Assembly: GCA_036399715.1 (NCBI GenBank)
Contig: DASWMO010000029.1
Location: forward strand, 1 to 28,313
Origin: DASVSE01 sp036399715
Lineage (GTDB): Bacteria > Bacteroidota > Rhodothermia > Rhodothermales > Rubricoccaceae
Direction: 5' to 3'
DNA: 28,313 bases
In this document: positions 1 through 8,446 of the stretch, one piece after another
Position numbering within the stretch: the first letter of the stretch is position 1
Layout: each line of letters starts with the position of its first letter
Program-made: the position numbers and the translations under genes
Notes under the pieces: generated by a model
What the model saw: only the letters and a program-made list of their open reading frames with translations
Told to the model about the DNA's origin: nothing
The model's database searches: none

Positions 1-94
1 CAGCCCGCCGCACGCCGAGGATCATCAGCCACGCGACCGCACCGACGAGACTGGCGGCGAGAACCGTGAGCAGGAGCCAGGAGACCGGGACCAT
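1..94 (-). CDS. Partial membrane protein (N-terminus only)
   Basis: Reading leftward from an ATG at 94-92 gives about 31 codons without a stop before the window edge. The peptide is almost wholly hydrophobic (starts MVPVSWLLLTVLAASLVGAV), which fits a signal anchor or first transmembrane helix. A purine-rich GAAGG lies shortly upstream of the ATG. It follows serC on the same strand after about 90 bases, so it may be the last gene of that leftward cluster. No family can be named from so short a piece, and an unrelated open frame cannot be excluded. Confidence 0.5.
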   Translation of the reverse strand, partial: MVPVSWLLLTVLAASLVGAVAWLMILGVRRA

Positions 95-183
95 CAGGAC
101 CTTCGGAGAGACACAGCAGGGGCCGCAACTTAGGCGCCCCGCACGTTTCTGCACCCGACAGGTCCGAATTAAGTCTGCGCTCC

Positions 184-1272
184 TTACCCGTTTGCTGCCT
201 CGAAGCGCTCCATGAAGCCGACGAGCGCCTCGACCGATTCCAGCGGGACGGCGTTGTAGATCGACGCCCGGATCCCGCCGACGGAGCGGTGGCCCTTGAG
301 CGCGAGCAGGCCCTCGGCCGCGGCCTCTTTCACAAACCGGGCTTCGAGATCCTCGTCCGGCAGGCGGAAGCAGACGTTCATCTTGGAGCGGCTGTCCGGC
401 CGGACGGTTGGGCGGTAGAAGTCGGTCGCGTCGAGGGCGCCGTAGAGGTGCGCCGCCTTGGCGTCGTTGGCCGCCGCGACGGCGTCGAGGCCGCCCTGCC
501 GCTCGATCCACCCGAGCACCTTGTCGATGATGTAGACCGCGAACACGGGCGGCGTGTTGTACATCGTCCCGGCGTGCTTTCCGTAGTCCAGCATCGCCGG
601 CAGGCCGTCCTTCTTGCCGGCCATGAACGAGTCGCGGACCATCACGGCCGTCACGCCGGCCGGGCCGATGTTCTTCTGGGCTCCCGCATAGATCAGCCCG
701 TAGCGGTCCGTGTCCATGCGGCGGCTGAGGAAGTCGCTCGACGCGTCGCACACGAGCGGGACGTTCGCCTCGGGCTCCTCGGCGAACTGCGTGCCGAAGA
801 TGGTGTTGTTGGACGTGTAGTGCAGGTACGTCGCGCCGTCGTCCAGCGACCACGTATTGGGGGGCGGGATGAACGTGTACTGCTCATCCTTGGACGACGC
901 GGCGACGTTGACGCCGCCGATGAGGCGTGCCTCCTTGATCGCATTCGCGGCCCACGTGCCCGTGTCGAGAAAGTCCGCCGAGGCGTCCGGGCGGAGAAAG
1001 TTCAGCGGCACCTGGTGGAACTGCATCGACGCGCCGCCCTGGAGAAACATCAGCGTCCAGTCGTCGCCCATCCCGAGCAGACCTTTGATGCGCGCGCCGG
1101 CCCGCTCGTAGATGGCGTCGAACTCCTTGGACCGGTGGCTGACCTCCATGATCGAGGCGCCGAGGCCGGGGAATACGGGCAGCTCGTCGCGGACCTCGAC
1201 GAGGACCTCTTCGGGGAGCGCGCCGGGGCCGGCGGAGAAGTTGTGCTGGCGAACGGTCAGGTCGGCGGACAT
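184..1272 (-). CDS. serC: Phosphoserine aminotransferase
   Basis: SerC is a class V PLP-dependent aminotransferase. It converts 3-phosphohydroxypyruvate and glutamate to phosphoserine and 2-oxoglutarate in cytosolic serine biosynthesis, and also acts in the pyridoxal phosphate pathway. The 362-residue protein has the family's usual length and landmarks: NFSAGPGALP at 11-20, the EVSHRSKEF block at 43-51, the glycine-rich FLQGGASMQFHQVPLNF region at 76-92, and GAQKNIGPAG at 197-206, in which Lys200 is the expected PLP Schiff-base lysine. The C-terminal GHRSVGGIRASIYNA block, which binds substrate phosphate, is present. The ATG start at 1272 gives the N-terminus expected for the family. It lies 51 bases downstream of the NTF2-like gene on the same strand and may be co-transcribed with it; no dedicated promoter was recognised. 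Confidence 0.97.
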   Translation of the reverse strand: MSADLTVRQHNFSAGPGALPEEVLVEVRDELPVFPGLGASIMEVSHRSKEFDAIYERAGARIKGLLGMGDDWTLMFLQGGASMQFHQVPLNFLRPDASADFLDTGTWAANAIKEARLIGGVNVAASSKDEQYTFIPPPNTWSLDDGATYLHYTSNNTIFGTQFAEEPEANVPLVCDASSDFLSRRMDTDRYGLIYAGAQKNIGPAGVTAVMVRDSFMAGKKDGLPAMLDYGKHAGTMYNTPPVFAVYIIDKVLGWIERQGGLDAVAAANDAKAAHLYGALDATDFYRPTVRPDSRSKMNVCFRLPDEDLEARFVKEAAAEGLLALKGHRSVGGIRASIYNAVPLESVEALVGFMERFEAANG

Positions 1273-1323
1273 GGAGCGGGAGTCGTTGGGAGTGGAAGTG
1301 AGGCGTGGCCGAGGGCCGGCGCG

Positions 1324-1782
1324 TCAGTCGCAGCCAGTCCGGCGGGTGTCGCCGATCTGCAAGATCCGCCAGCCCGACGCGTCCTGGACAAGCGTGAACG
1401 CGTCGACGCCACAGTGAATGAAGCGCCCGCTGACGTAGAGTCGGTAAGCCGTCCATGCGGTCGCGAGGCCGTCGTCGAGGCGGACCTCTAGGTCGCCGAT
1501 GCGCTCGTCCCACCCGACGGGCGACGCGCCGAGAGCCGCGACGAACGCGTCGAGCGAGCCTTCTTCGAGGCGGTGCCCCTCGCCCTCGCCGACGACCGTG
1601 TGCAGGCGGGCATCGGGGTGGAGCGCCGAGCGGACGGCGGAGGTGTCGCGGGCGCGCATGCCGTCGAAGAGGCGCATGACCGTCGCCCGAACGGCGGCGT
1701 CGGGATCCTGCGAGCCAGGATCGGGCTGCGCAGACGCGGGCGCGGCGGCGATGAGACAGGCGAGGGCGGCGAGGCGCATCAT
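1324..1782 (-). CDS. Secreted NTF2/SnoaL-like protein
   Basis: A 152-residue protein. Residues 1-18 form a signal peptide ending in APASAQ, so the mature protein should be exported. The rest (about 28-148) follows the pattern of NTF2-like/SnoaL-like (DUF4440-type) proteins: a helical start with VMRLFDGMRARDTSAVRSAL, an HPDARLHT strand, and a C-terminal TLVQDASGWRILQIGDTRR strand pair. Many of these proteins have no known activity and may simply bind small ligands. The ATG at 1782-1780 overlaps the TGA of the upstream DUF1990-like gene by four bases (ATGA), which suggests translational coupling and decides the start; the long upstream extension in the same frame is a shadow of the neighbouring gene. 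Confidence 0.8.
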   Translation of the reverse strand: MMRLAALACLIAAAPASAQPDPGSQDPDAAVRATVMRLFDGMRARDTSAVRSALHPDARLHTVVGEGEGHRLEEGSLDAFVAALGASPVGWDERIGDLEVRLDDGLATAWTAYRLYVSGRFIHCGVDAFTLVQDASGWRILQIGDTRRTGCD

Positions 1783-3248
1783 GGGCGGGGCGAGGCGAGC
1801 GCCTCGGCGGTGAGCATCTGCATCCGGGCGACGGCGGTCCGGGCGAAGCGCCGCTGCAGGTGGCGCCCGAAGATCGCAAAGCCGACGCGGTAGAACGGGT
1901 TCGCGATGCGGTCCTGCTGGGAGACGGCGTCGATGTGGAACGTGACCGCGCCCGTCCGGAGCATCTTGCGGACCCGGAACGTGATCTCGCCGCGCTCGAA
2001 GTGGCCCGGCAGCGTCGCGTAGCCGTAGCCCCAGTCGCGGGCGGGCCCGTCGGGCGTCTCCACCGTCTCGTCGATCTCGTCGCCCACGCGGACGCCGAAC
2101 CAGAACGTGACACCGAGAAAGCGCGCGCGCAGCAGCATCGGGCGGCCCGCGACGGGCCCGTCGGGTGCGAAGAGGCCCGTGATGAGGCGCGGGTCCGGGA
2201 AGGCGTAGTCGCGGACGAGGCGGCAGGCAGCCGCCCACGACGCGCCGGGTGTGCCGGCCGGGAGCGGCTCGCCGGGGGGCTCGGGCGGAAGCGCGCCGGA
2301 CGTGTGGTCCACGTGCCAGCCGGCCTCGGCCGTGAACGTGTGGCGCTGCGCGAGGTCGACGGTGACCGGGAGGCTCCGAAGGGCCTCAATGCGGTCGCGG
2401 TACCGTTCCCACTCGGGCCGGCGGTGGCGCGGCGAGCGGACGTCGGCGCCGAGGCGCTCGGGCGCGACGGGCGGTGCGACCGTCAGGCCCGGCGCTGCGT
2501 CGCCGGCATGCTCGCCCGCGTGCTCCGACGTGTCCCGCCGCGGCACCTCGGGCTCGGGCTCCCGCTCGGTCAGCACGTCGACCGGCCCGAGGCGGCGGCC
2601 ACACTCCGCCGCGACGGACTGGCAGAGGAACGTCCATGTCGCCTGCTGGGCCGCGCGCGCGACGCCGAGCGTGTCGTAGGCGACGTTCACGGCCGGCGTC
2701 GCGGAGCGCGCCCACGACTCGACCGTGAACACGACCGTTCGGGCGCCGTGCGAGCCCGGCGCGGCCGAGAAGCGGATGAGGCCCGCTTCGAGGTGCCCCT
2801 CCAGCGTCGCGAGCGTGAACGAGCGCTCGTCGCACGCGGCGACGCGCACCGGCGCGCGCCACGGGCCCGTCGGATGGACCTCGTACTCGTCGCCAACCGC
2901 GATGGGCCCCGGCTCGCCGTAGGTCTTCTCGAAGCGCGCCGTCTCGGTCGGCACGAACGCATCGGGGTTGGTCGCGAGGCGGCCGATGACCTCCTCTGGC
3001 GAGAGCGCCGAGTCGCCGATGCGGACGCGGTAGCGGCGGTGGAAGCGCGGGCCGCACCCGTCGGCCTCGGTCTGGACGGCCGGGCGGCCCGGCGCGGCGG
3101 GCACGTCGAGAATGGGCGGGTCGGGCAGGCGGGCCACGTCGCGGCGCCGCTCGCGGACCGGGAAGTGCCAGCGCTTCCAGAGGACCGCCCCGAGGGCGGC
3201 GGATGCGAGCGCAGCGCCGGCGGCGACGAGCGTGGATCGACGGGGCAC
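1779..3248 (-). CDS. Membrane-anchored protein with two DUF1990-like domains
   Basis: A 489-residue protein starting at GTG 3248-3246. Residues 1-24 form a hydrophobic signal anchor ending in WKRWHF. Two related globular regions follow. The first (about 70-215) contains ARFEKTYGEPG, an EYEVHPTGPWRAPVRV strand pair and TLEGHLEAGLIRF. The second (about 290-480) contains the DUF1990 hallmark WGYGYATLPGHFERGEITF. The shared T-L-x-G-H-x-E-x-G core suggests both halves belong to the same SRPBCC-like fold family, whose function is unknown; plant and actinobacterial DUF1990 proteins are usually single-domain. A disordered, acidic and proline-rich linker separates them. It is divergent from the PolX-like gene (76 bases between starts) and overlaps the NTF2-like gene by four bases. 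Confidence 0.7.
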   Translation of the reverse strand: MPRRSTLVAAGAALASAALGAVLWKRWHFPVRERRRDVARLPDPPILDVPAAPGRPAVQTEADGCGPRFHRRYRVRIGDSALSPEEVIGRLATNPDAFVPTETARFEKTYGEPGPIAVGDEYEVHPTGPWRAPVRVAACDERSFTLATLEGHLEAGLIRFSAAPGSHGARTVVFTVESWARSATPAVNVAYDTLGVARAAQQATWTFLCQSVAAECGRRLGPVDVLTEREPEPEVPRRDTSEHAGEHAGDAAPGLTVAPPVAPERLGADVRSPRHRRPEWERYRDRIEALRSLPVTVDLAQRHTFTAEAGWHVDHTSGALPPEPPGEPLPAGTPGASWAAACRLVRDYAFPDPRLITGLFAPDGPVAGRPMLLRARFLGVTFWFGVRVGDEIDETVETPDGPARDWGYGYATLPGHFERGEITFRVRKMLRTGAVTFHIDAVSQQDRIANPFYRVGFAIFGRHLQRRFARTAVARMQMLTAEALASPRP

Positions 3249-3324
3249 AGGGGGGGCGGAGGCGATCGAGTCGGAACGCGCCGGCCTCCGGCGGGGTCCT
3301 CAGGGCCGCCCTCACCCGCTGCTC

Positions 3325-5028
3325 GTGACCAACAAAGCCCTCGCCCGACACCTCGCCCTCGCCGCCGACCTCGTCGAACTCACGGGCGGGAACGCGTTCC
3401 GCTCGCGCGCCTTCGCGCAGGCCGCGCGCGCCGTCGAGCGCCTCGACCGGCCCGCGGAGCCGCTCGTGCTCGACGGCACCATCACGGACGTGCCGGGCAT
3501 CGGCCGCGGCCTCGCCGCCGACCTCGCCGAGTTCGTCGCGACGGGCTCGACGCGGACCGTGGCGGCACTGCTCGAAGCCCTCCCGCCGGGCATTCCGGAC
3601 GTGCTCCGCGTCAAAGGGCTGGGCGTCAAGAAGGTGCGCCAACTGTGGCACGAGGCCGGTGTCGTGTCGCTGGACTCGCTCGAGGTGGCCGCGGCCTCGG
3701 GCCGCCTCGCGGACCTCGGCGGGTTCGGGGACAAGACGGTCCAGAACATTCTGGCGAGCATCGAGCAGCTGCGCTCGTACGCCGGGCGCGCGCACCTCCG
3801 CGACGCGTGGCGCGAGGCGCGGTCGGTGTGCGAGGTGCTGCGCGCGGCCGGCTTCGCGGCCGAGCCGGCGGGTGAGGTTCGACGGCAGTGCAACGTCGTC
3901 GCGCAGGTCGAGGTCGTCGCGGCCGGCGCGCTGCTGGCCGTCGCGGAGGCGCTGCGCACGGCCGGCCTCGCGTCGCGCCCCGACGCAGGCGACGTCGGCG
4001 AGGCGCCTGCGGGTGGCGTCCCACCGGGCGGCGACCAGTCGGTCGCGGCGACGCTGCCGAATGGTCAGGGCCTGACCGTCTGGACGGTCGCGCCCGAGCG
4101 TTTCGCGCGTGCACTGTGGAGCCACACCGGCCCCGACGCGCACGTCGCCGCCGTCGAGGCGCGGGCCGACGCCGGCGCATTCGCCGCAGCCACGACCGAG
4201 GCCGCGATCTACGCCGCCGCCGGCCTCTCCCCCATCCCGCCGCCGCTCCGCGACGACGACTGGTTCGCCGAGGCCGAAGCGGGCACGCTGCCCGCGCTCC
4301 TCGGCACGGCCGACCTCCGCGGGACGGTCCACAACCACACGACGGCGAGCGACGGCGCGCACACGCTCCGCGAGATGACCGAGGCGGCGCACGCCCGCGG
4401 GCTGGGCTACTTCGGCGTCTGCGACCACAGCCAGAGCCTCAAAATCGCCAACGGCCTGACGCCCGCACGTCTTGAGGCCCAGATCGCCGACGTCGCCGCC
4501 CTCAATGCCAAGGGTGGGCCGGTCCGCGTCTTCTCGGGCTCCGAGGTCGACATTCTCGCCGACGGCCGGATGGACTTCGCGGACGACCTCCTCGCGCGCC
4601 TCGACGTCGTCGTGGCCAGCGTCCACACGGGCTTCTCGATGAGCGTCGACGAGGCGACGGCGCGCGTCGTGCGGGCTGTCTCGAACCCGCATGTCGACAT
4701 TCTCGGGCACGCGACGGGCCGCCTGTTGCTCCGCCGCGAGGGCTACCCGCTCGACCACGCGGCCGTCCTCGACGCGTGCGGCGCGCACGGCGTGGCCGTC
4801 GAGCTCAACGCCAACCCGTGGCGGCTGGACATGGACTGGTCGTTCATCCGCGCCGCCCGCGCGCGCGGCCTCTACGTCTCCATCAACCCTGACGCGCACG
4901 CCGTAGACGGCCTCGACGACACGGCGTGGGGCGTCGCGTCCGCCCAGAAGGGCGGCCTCACGGCCGAGGGCTCGCTGACGAGCCTCGACGCGGACGCCTT
5001 CGCTGCCTGGCTCACCGCCCGCGGCTAG
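3325..5028 (+). CDS. polX: PolX-family protein with degenerate palm and intact PHP domain
   Basis: GTG at 3325 is chosen as start because it gives MTNKALARHLALAADLVEL, the normal N-terminus of bacterial PolX, and a 567-residue protein of usual length; longer in-frame starts add only low-complexity sequence read out of the neighbour. Domains: 8-kDa/HhH lyase region 1-145 (VPGIGRGLAADLAEF at 56-70, VKGLGVKKVRQLW at 96-108, LGGFGDKTVQNIL at 131-143), polymerase palm/fingers region about 160-305, and PHP phosphoesterase 329-567. The PHP metal ligands look intact (HNHTTASDG at 336-344, CDHS at 366-369, then GSEVDI, SVHTGF, HATGR and NPDAH). The palm motif normally reading GS-x-RR with a D-x-D is here GEVRRQCNVVAQVEVV (183-198), so the catalytic aspartates are absent. 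PolX proteins act in base excision repair; this one probably supplies lyase or nuclease activity but not gap filling. Confidence 0.88.
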   Translation: MTNKALARHLALAADLVELTGGNAFRSRAFAQAARAVERLDRPAEPLVLDGTITDVPGIGRGLAADLAEFVATGSTRTVAALLEALPPGIPDVLRVKGLGVKKVRQLWHEAGVVSLDSLEVAAASGRLADLGGFGDKTVQNILASIEQLRSYAGRAHLRDAWREARSVCEVLRAAGFAAEPAGEVRRQCNVVAQVEVVAAGALLAVAEALRTAGLASRPDAGDVGEAPAGGVPPGGDQSVAATLPNGQGLTVWTVAPERFARALWSHTGPDAHVAAVEARADAGAFAAATTEAAIYAAAGLSPIPPPLRDDDWFAEAEAGTLPALLGTADLRGTVHNHTTASDGAHTLREMTEAAHARGLGYFGVCDHSQSLKIANGLTPARLEAQIADVAALNAKGGPVRVFSGSEVDILADGRMDFADDLLARLDVVVASVHTGFSMSVDEATARVVRAVSNPHVDILGHATGRLLLRREGYPLDHAAVLDACGAHGVAVELNANPWRLDMDWSFIRAARARGLYVSINPDAHAVDGLDDTAWGVASAQKGGLTAEGSLTSLDADAFAAWLTARG

Positions 5029-5084
5029 CCCGCACACCGTTCGGCGCGGCGCGTCTACCTTCGGGCCACCTCGACTCAGACCGA

Positions 5085-7037
5085 ATGCGCGTAACTCTGC
5101 TCGTCCTCACGCTCCTCGCCGCTGCGACGGTAGTGCACGCACAGGCGCCAGCCCCCGGCGACCTGATCCTGAACGAGATTCAGTACGATCCGCCGCAGAC
5201 GCCGGAGACCAACTTCGAGTGGGTCGAGGTGTACAACCGTTCGGGTCGGACGATCGATCTTAACGACGTCCAGTTCGGTGACGCGGCCGCCCTCGTCGAG
5301 ATCACGAATACGGCGACGCCGCTTGCCCCGGGTGCCTATGCGGTCCTCGTCCGCGACGCGGCGACGTTCAACGCGACGTTCCCCGGCGTCGCGGGCGTGA
5401 TTCAGGTCACGAGCTTCCCGACGCTCAACAACACCGGTGGCGACCGCCCGCGGCTGGTCGCCGGCACCGTCGAGATCGACGCCGTGCCGTACCAGCCGTC
5501 GTGGGGCGGCGCGGGGCGCTCGCTCGAACGCCGCGACCCGGCCGGGCCGAGCACGGCAGCCAGCAACTTCGGCTCCACGACGGACCCGGCCGGCGGCACG
5601 CCGGGCCGCCAGAACTCGATCTTCGCCGTCGATACGGCCGCGCCGGCGCTCTCGGGCGCGGAGGCGCTCGACGCGACGACCGTCGAGGTGTCGTTCTCTG
5701 AGCCCGTCACGGCCGCGACGGCGCAACAGGCGTCCAACTACTCGATTTCGGGCGTCGGCACGCCCGTCGCAGCCGTTCTCCAGCCTGGCGGGACGACCGT
5801 CCGCCTGACGCTCGGCGCACCGCTCACGGGTCCGCGGAGCTACACGCTGACCGTGACGGGGGTCGCGGATGCGGCCGGAAACGCCATCACGAGCGCCCAG
5901 ACGACGTTCTTCTTCGGCGCCTTCGACGTGCCCGGCCCGCGCGACCTCGTGATCAACGAAATAATGTTTGATCCGCCGCCGAGCCAGCCCTCGACGAACG
6001 AGTGGGTCGAGATCGTCAACCGCACGACCGACCGCACCTTCGACCTCTCGGCCCTCCGCTTCGCCGACGCCGCCAGCGCGCCGCTCGCAATTCCGGCGAC
6101 GTCGGTCCCGCCGGGCGGGTTCGTGGTAATCGGCCGCGACGCGGCAGCCTTCGCCGCGGCCTACCCCGGCGTCCCGTTCGTGCAGGTCGCGGGCTTCCCG
6201 ACGCTCAACAACGACACCGACCGGCCCGCGCTCCTTCTCGCCGACGGGACGATCATCGACGCCGTACCGTACCGCAGTACGTGGGGCGGCGTCGACGCGT
6301 CGCTGGAGCGGAAGGACCCCAATGGCCCGAGCACCTCGGCCCGCAACTTCGCGTCGTCCACGGACCCGTCGCGGGCAAGTCCGGGCCGGCAGAACAGCGT
6401 CTTCGCGCCCGACACCGCCGGCCCGACGCTCGCAGCCGCCGCGGCCTCGCCCGACGGGCGCACCGTGACCGTCACGCTCGACGAGCCCGTCGATCCGGCG
6501 ACCGTCACGGCTTCGGCCTTCACGGTCTCGGGCGCAACCGTCACCAACGCTGTCTACGACGCCGACGCGCTGACCGTCACCTTGACCCTCGCCGCACCGC
6601 TCGGCGGCAACGCGACCGTCACGGCGCGGAACCTGCGCGACCTGCTCGGCAACACGACCGCGACAACAAGCGTCGCGCTCACGTTCACGCCCGACGCGAC
6701 GCCGCCCGGCATCACGGCCTTCGCAACCGACGCGACCACGGTCCGCGTCGAGTTCACCGAGCCCGTCACGGTCGCCTCGGCGCAGAATGCGACGTACACG
6801 CTCGACGGCGGACTCGGCGCACCAGCCTCGGTCGCGGTCGAGACGGACGGCGGATTTGCCGTCGCTGCCGTCCTCACGTTCGCCCGCCCCCTCGCCGAGC
6901 GGCAGGTGTACACGCTGACCGTCTCGGGCCTCACGGACCGCGCGGGCAACACGCAGACCGGCGCGACGGCGCGCCTGCTCTTCGGTGCGACCGACACGCC
7001 ACTCGCCGGGCAGCTCGTCGTGACTGAAATCATTTGA
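5085..7037 (+). CDS. Secreted lamin-tail/Ig-like repeat protein, truncated by the element
   Basis: The ATG at 5085 opens a signal peptide (residues 1-20, cleaved after VVHAQ). The 650-residue remainder alternates lamin tail domains (LTD: LILNEIQYDPP at 27-37 with FEWVEVYNRSG; LVINEIMFDPP at 288-298 with EWVEIVNRT) and bacterial Ig-like/SbsA-type domains (about 185-280, 440-540 and 545-635, each with strands such as VEVSFSEPV and YTLTVTG). Such proteins are usually large cell-surface or T9SS-exported proteins. The reading frame stops at TGA 7035-7037 just after LVVTEII, exactly where a third LTD would continue with M-x-DPP. No C-terminal sorting domain remains, so the product is truncated and probably not correctly sorted. 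The break coincides with the start of the integrase-bearing element. Confidence 0.85.
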   Translation: MRVTLLVLTLLAAATVVHAQAPAPGDLILNEIQYDPPQTPETNFEWVEVYNRSGRTIDLNDVQFGDAAALVEITNTATPLAPGAYAVLVRDAATFNATFPGVAGVIQVTSFPTLNNTGGDRPRLVAGTVEIDAVPYQPSWGGAGRSLERRDPAGPSTAASNFGSTTDPAGGTPGRQNSIFAVDTAAPALSGAEALDATTVEVSFSEPVTAATAQQASNYSISGVGTPVAAVLQPGGTTVRLTLGAPLTGPRSYTLTVTGVADAAGNAITSAQTTFFFGAFDVPGPRDLVINEIMFDPPPSQPSTNEWVEIVNRTTDRTFDLSALRFADAASAPLAIPATSVPPGGFVVIGRDAAAFAAAYPGVPFVQVAGFPTLNNDTDRPALLLADGTIIDAVPYRSTWGGVDASLERKDPNGPSTSARNFASSTDPSRASPGRQNSVFAPDTAGPTLAAAAASPDGRTVTVTLDEPVDPATVTASAFTVSGATVTNAVYDADALTVTLTLAAPLGGNATVTARNLRDLLGNTTATTSVALTFTPDATPPGITAFATDATTVRVEFTEPVTVASAQNATYTLDGGLGAPASVAVETDGGFAVAAVLTFARPLAERQVYTLTVSGLTDRAGNTQTGATARLLFGATDTPLAGQLVVTEII

Positions 7038-7124
7038 TACCGGGCGTTCGAGCGCCTATCGAGCGAACCCCGAAGCTGCCCTATCGACACCAAGGAAGAG
7101 GGTTTGAGATTCGAAGCACAGCGG

Positions 7125-7153
7125 TTGAGTTCCAGTGAGCCCGGGATTACCTT
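7125..7153 (+). promoter_or_regulatory. Possible sigma70-like promoter for the integrase
   Basis: TTGAGT at 7125-7130 and TACCTT at 7148-7153 are separated by 17 bases, 27 bases before the integrase GTG. The match to TTGACA/TATAAT is partial. Two related words, TTGAGATTC (7104-7112) and TTGAGTTCC (7125-7133), lie 21 bases apart and could instead be integrase arm-binding sites. Nothing else in 7038-7180 looks like a gene. Confidence 0.3.
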
Positions 7154-7180
7154 TACCCATTCACTTACCCGGGGTGAGCG

Positions 7181-8446
7181 GTGGCGAAGGTGACTCCCCT
7201 GCTCCTGAAGCACAAGACAGACGCGAAGGGGCATCAGCCCCTCTACCTCCGCGTCGCTGACGGGAGCCGCACGCTCTATGTCTCGCTCGGCGTCCGGCTA
7301 CACCCGCGCCACTGGAACGACGACGCCAAGCGGGTCCGCAAGGGGCACGACCACACTGACCGGATCAACGCACTCGTCCAGCGCCGCCTCTCTGAAGCCG
7401 AGGACGAACGACTGCGGCTGCTGACAAGCCGCGAGCCCGTGACGGCAGAGCGGATCAAGGCTGCGCTCTCGCCGGAGAAGGAGAATGGACTGGTGGACTT
7501 TCTGGACTTTGCCGAGCAGCGGCTGAAGGAGGTTGAGCGGCGTGGGCTCATTGGACGAGTCCGAACAGAGCGGGCGACTTTGACCAAGCTCCGCGCGTTC
7601 GCCGGCTCGCCTCTTCCCTTCTCGCGGCTGACGACCCAGCTTGTCCGCGACTTTGAGACCTATCTGCTCACAGTCAAGAAGAACAAGCCGATCACGGTTC
7701 ACGCGAACATGGCCGTGCTCAAGTCTCATTACGGTCGGGCACTGAGGGACGGGCTCGTCTCGCGCGACGATGACCCGTTCTTCGCGTTCAAGCCTGTCCG
7801 CGCCGGGCAGGCCACGAAGGGCCGGCTGAGCATGGAAGAGATCAAGGCCATTGAGGCGCTCGACCTCGGGCCGGGCGGCCCGTCCGGCTCTCCCCTCTCC
7901 CGCGTACGCGACCTCTTCCTCTTCGCGCTCTACGCCGCCGGCGTCCGTCTCGGAGACATCGTCAACCTCCAGCGCGAGAACGTTACGTCGGCGGGTGAGG
8001 GTCTGCTGCGCCTGGCGTTCACCGCCTCGAAGACGGGGAAGAGGACCGCGGCACTCCTTCCCCAACCGGCTACACGGGTCCTAGCTCCGTACCTGATCAG
8101 CGCCGACGGCGAGCCCAAGAAGCCAACCGACTCCCTCTTCGACGTCCTCGGCGGCTACGACCTCTCGACGCCGACGAAGGCACACCGAGCGAAGCAGAGC
8201 AGGACGACGTTCATCAACCGCCAGTTGGGCTTGCTGCAGAAGCTGTCCGGCATCTCGACGCACCTTTCATTCCACGTCGCACGGCACTCATTCGCCGACC
8301 TGGCCCGGAAAGGAGGAATGGACGTGTACGCGATCTCGAAGGCGCTCAAACACTCCAACCTCGGCATCACCGAGCGGTACCTCGCGAGCTTCGACTCTGA
8401 CGCGCTCGATGGGCAGCTAGGCACCCTCTTTCCTGACCCGCTATGA
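7181..8446 (+). CDS. Tyrosine recombinase/integrase
   Basis: Site-specific recombinase expected to integrate and excise this element. The 421-residue protein starts at GTG 7181 behind GGGGTGA. It has a Bacteroidota-style arm-DNA-binding N-terminus (1-90: LYLRVADGSRTLYVSLGVRL and RHWND), a SAM-like core-binding domain (about 100-200) and a catalytic domain (about 212-415). The catalytic set is complete: Arg256 in AGVRLGDI, Lys284 in SKTGKR, His365-x-x-Arg368 in HVARHSF, His391 in LKHSNLG and the nucleophile Tyr400 in ERYLASFD. It is the first gene of the element, beside the broken lamin-tail gene. The next gene starts inside its stop codon (ATGA), so the two are probably coupled. The gene looks somewhat less GC-rich than the flanking host genes, judged by eye only. 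Confidence 0.95.
   Translation: MAKVTPLLLKHKTDAKGHQPLYLRVADGSRTLYVSLGVRLHPRHWNDDAKRVRKGHDHTDRINALVQRRLSEAEDERLRLLTSREPVTAERIKAALSPEKENGLVDFLDFAEQRLKEVERRGLIGRVRTERATLTKLRAFAGSPLPFSRLTTQLVRDFETYLLTVKKNKPITVHANMAVLKSHYGRALRDGLVSRDDDPFFAFKPVRAGQATKGRLSMEEIKAIEALDLGPGGPSGSPLSRVRDLFLFALYAAGVRLGDIVNLQRENVTSAGEGLLRLAFTASKTGKRTAALLPQPATRVLAPYLISADGEPKKPTDSLFDVLGGYDLSTPTKAHRAKQSRTTFINRQLGLLQKLSGISTHLSFHVARHSFADLARKGGMDVYAISKALKHSNLGITERYLASFDSDALDGQLGTLFPDPL

Noticed and set aside
884..2389. Long antisense open frames across serC and the DUF1990-like gene (also 1860-3875, 2386-5037).
   Set aside because: They are Arg/Pro/Ala-rich frames forced by GC-rich codon use opposite clear genes, with no family resemblance.
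7038..7180. A tRNA or tRNA fragment as the attachment site.
   Set aside because: No cloverleaf or T-loop GGTTCRA with matching acceptor stem could be found near either edge of the element.
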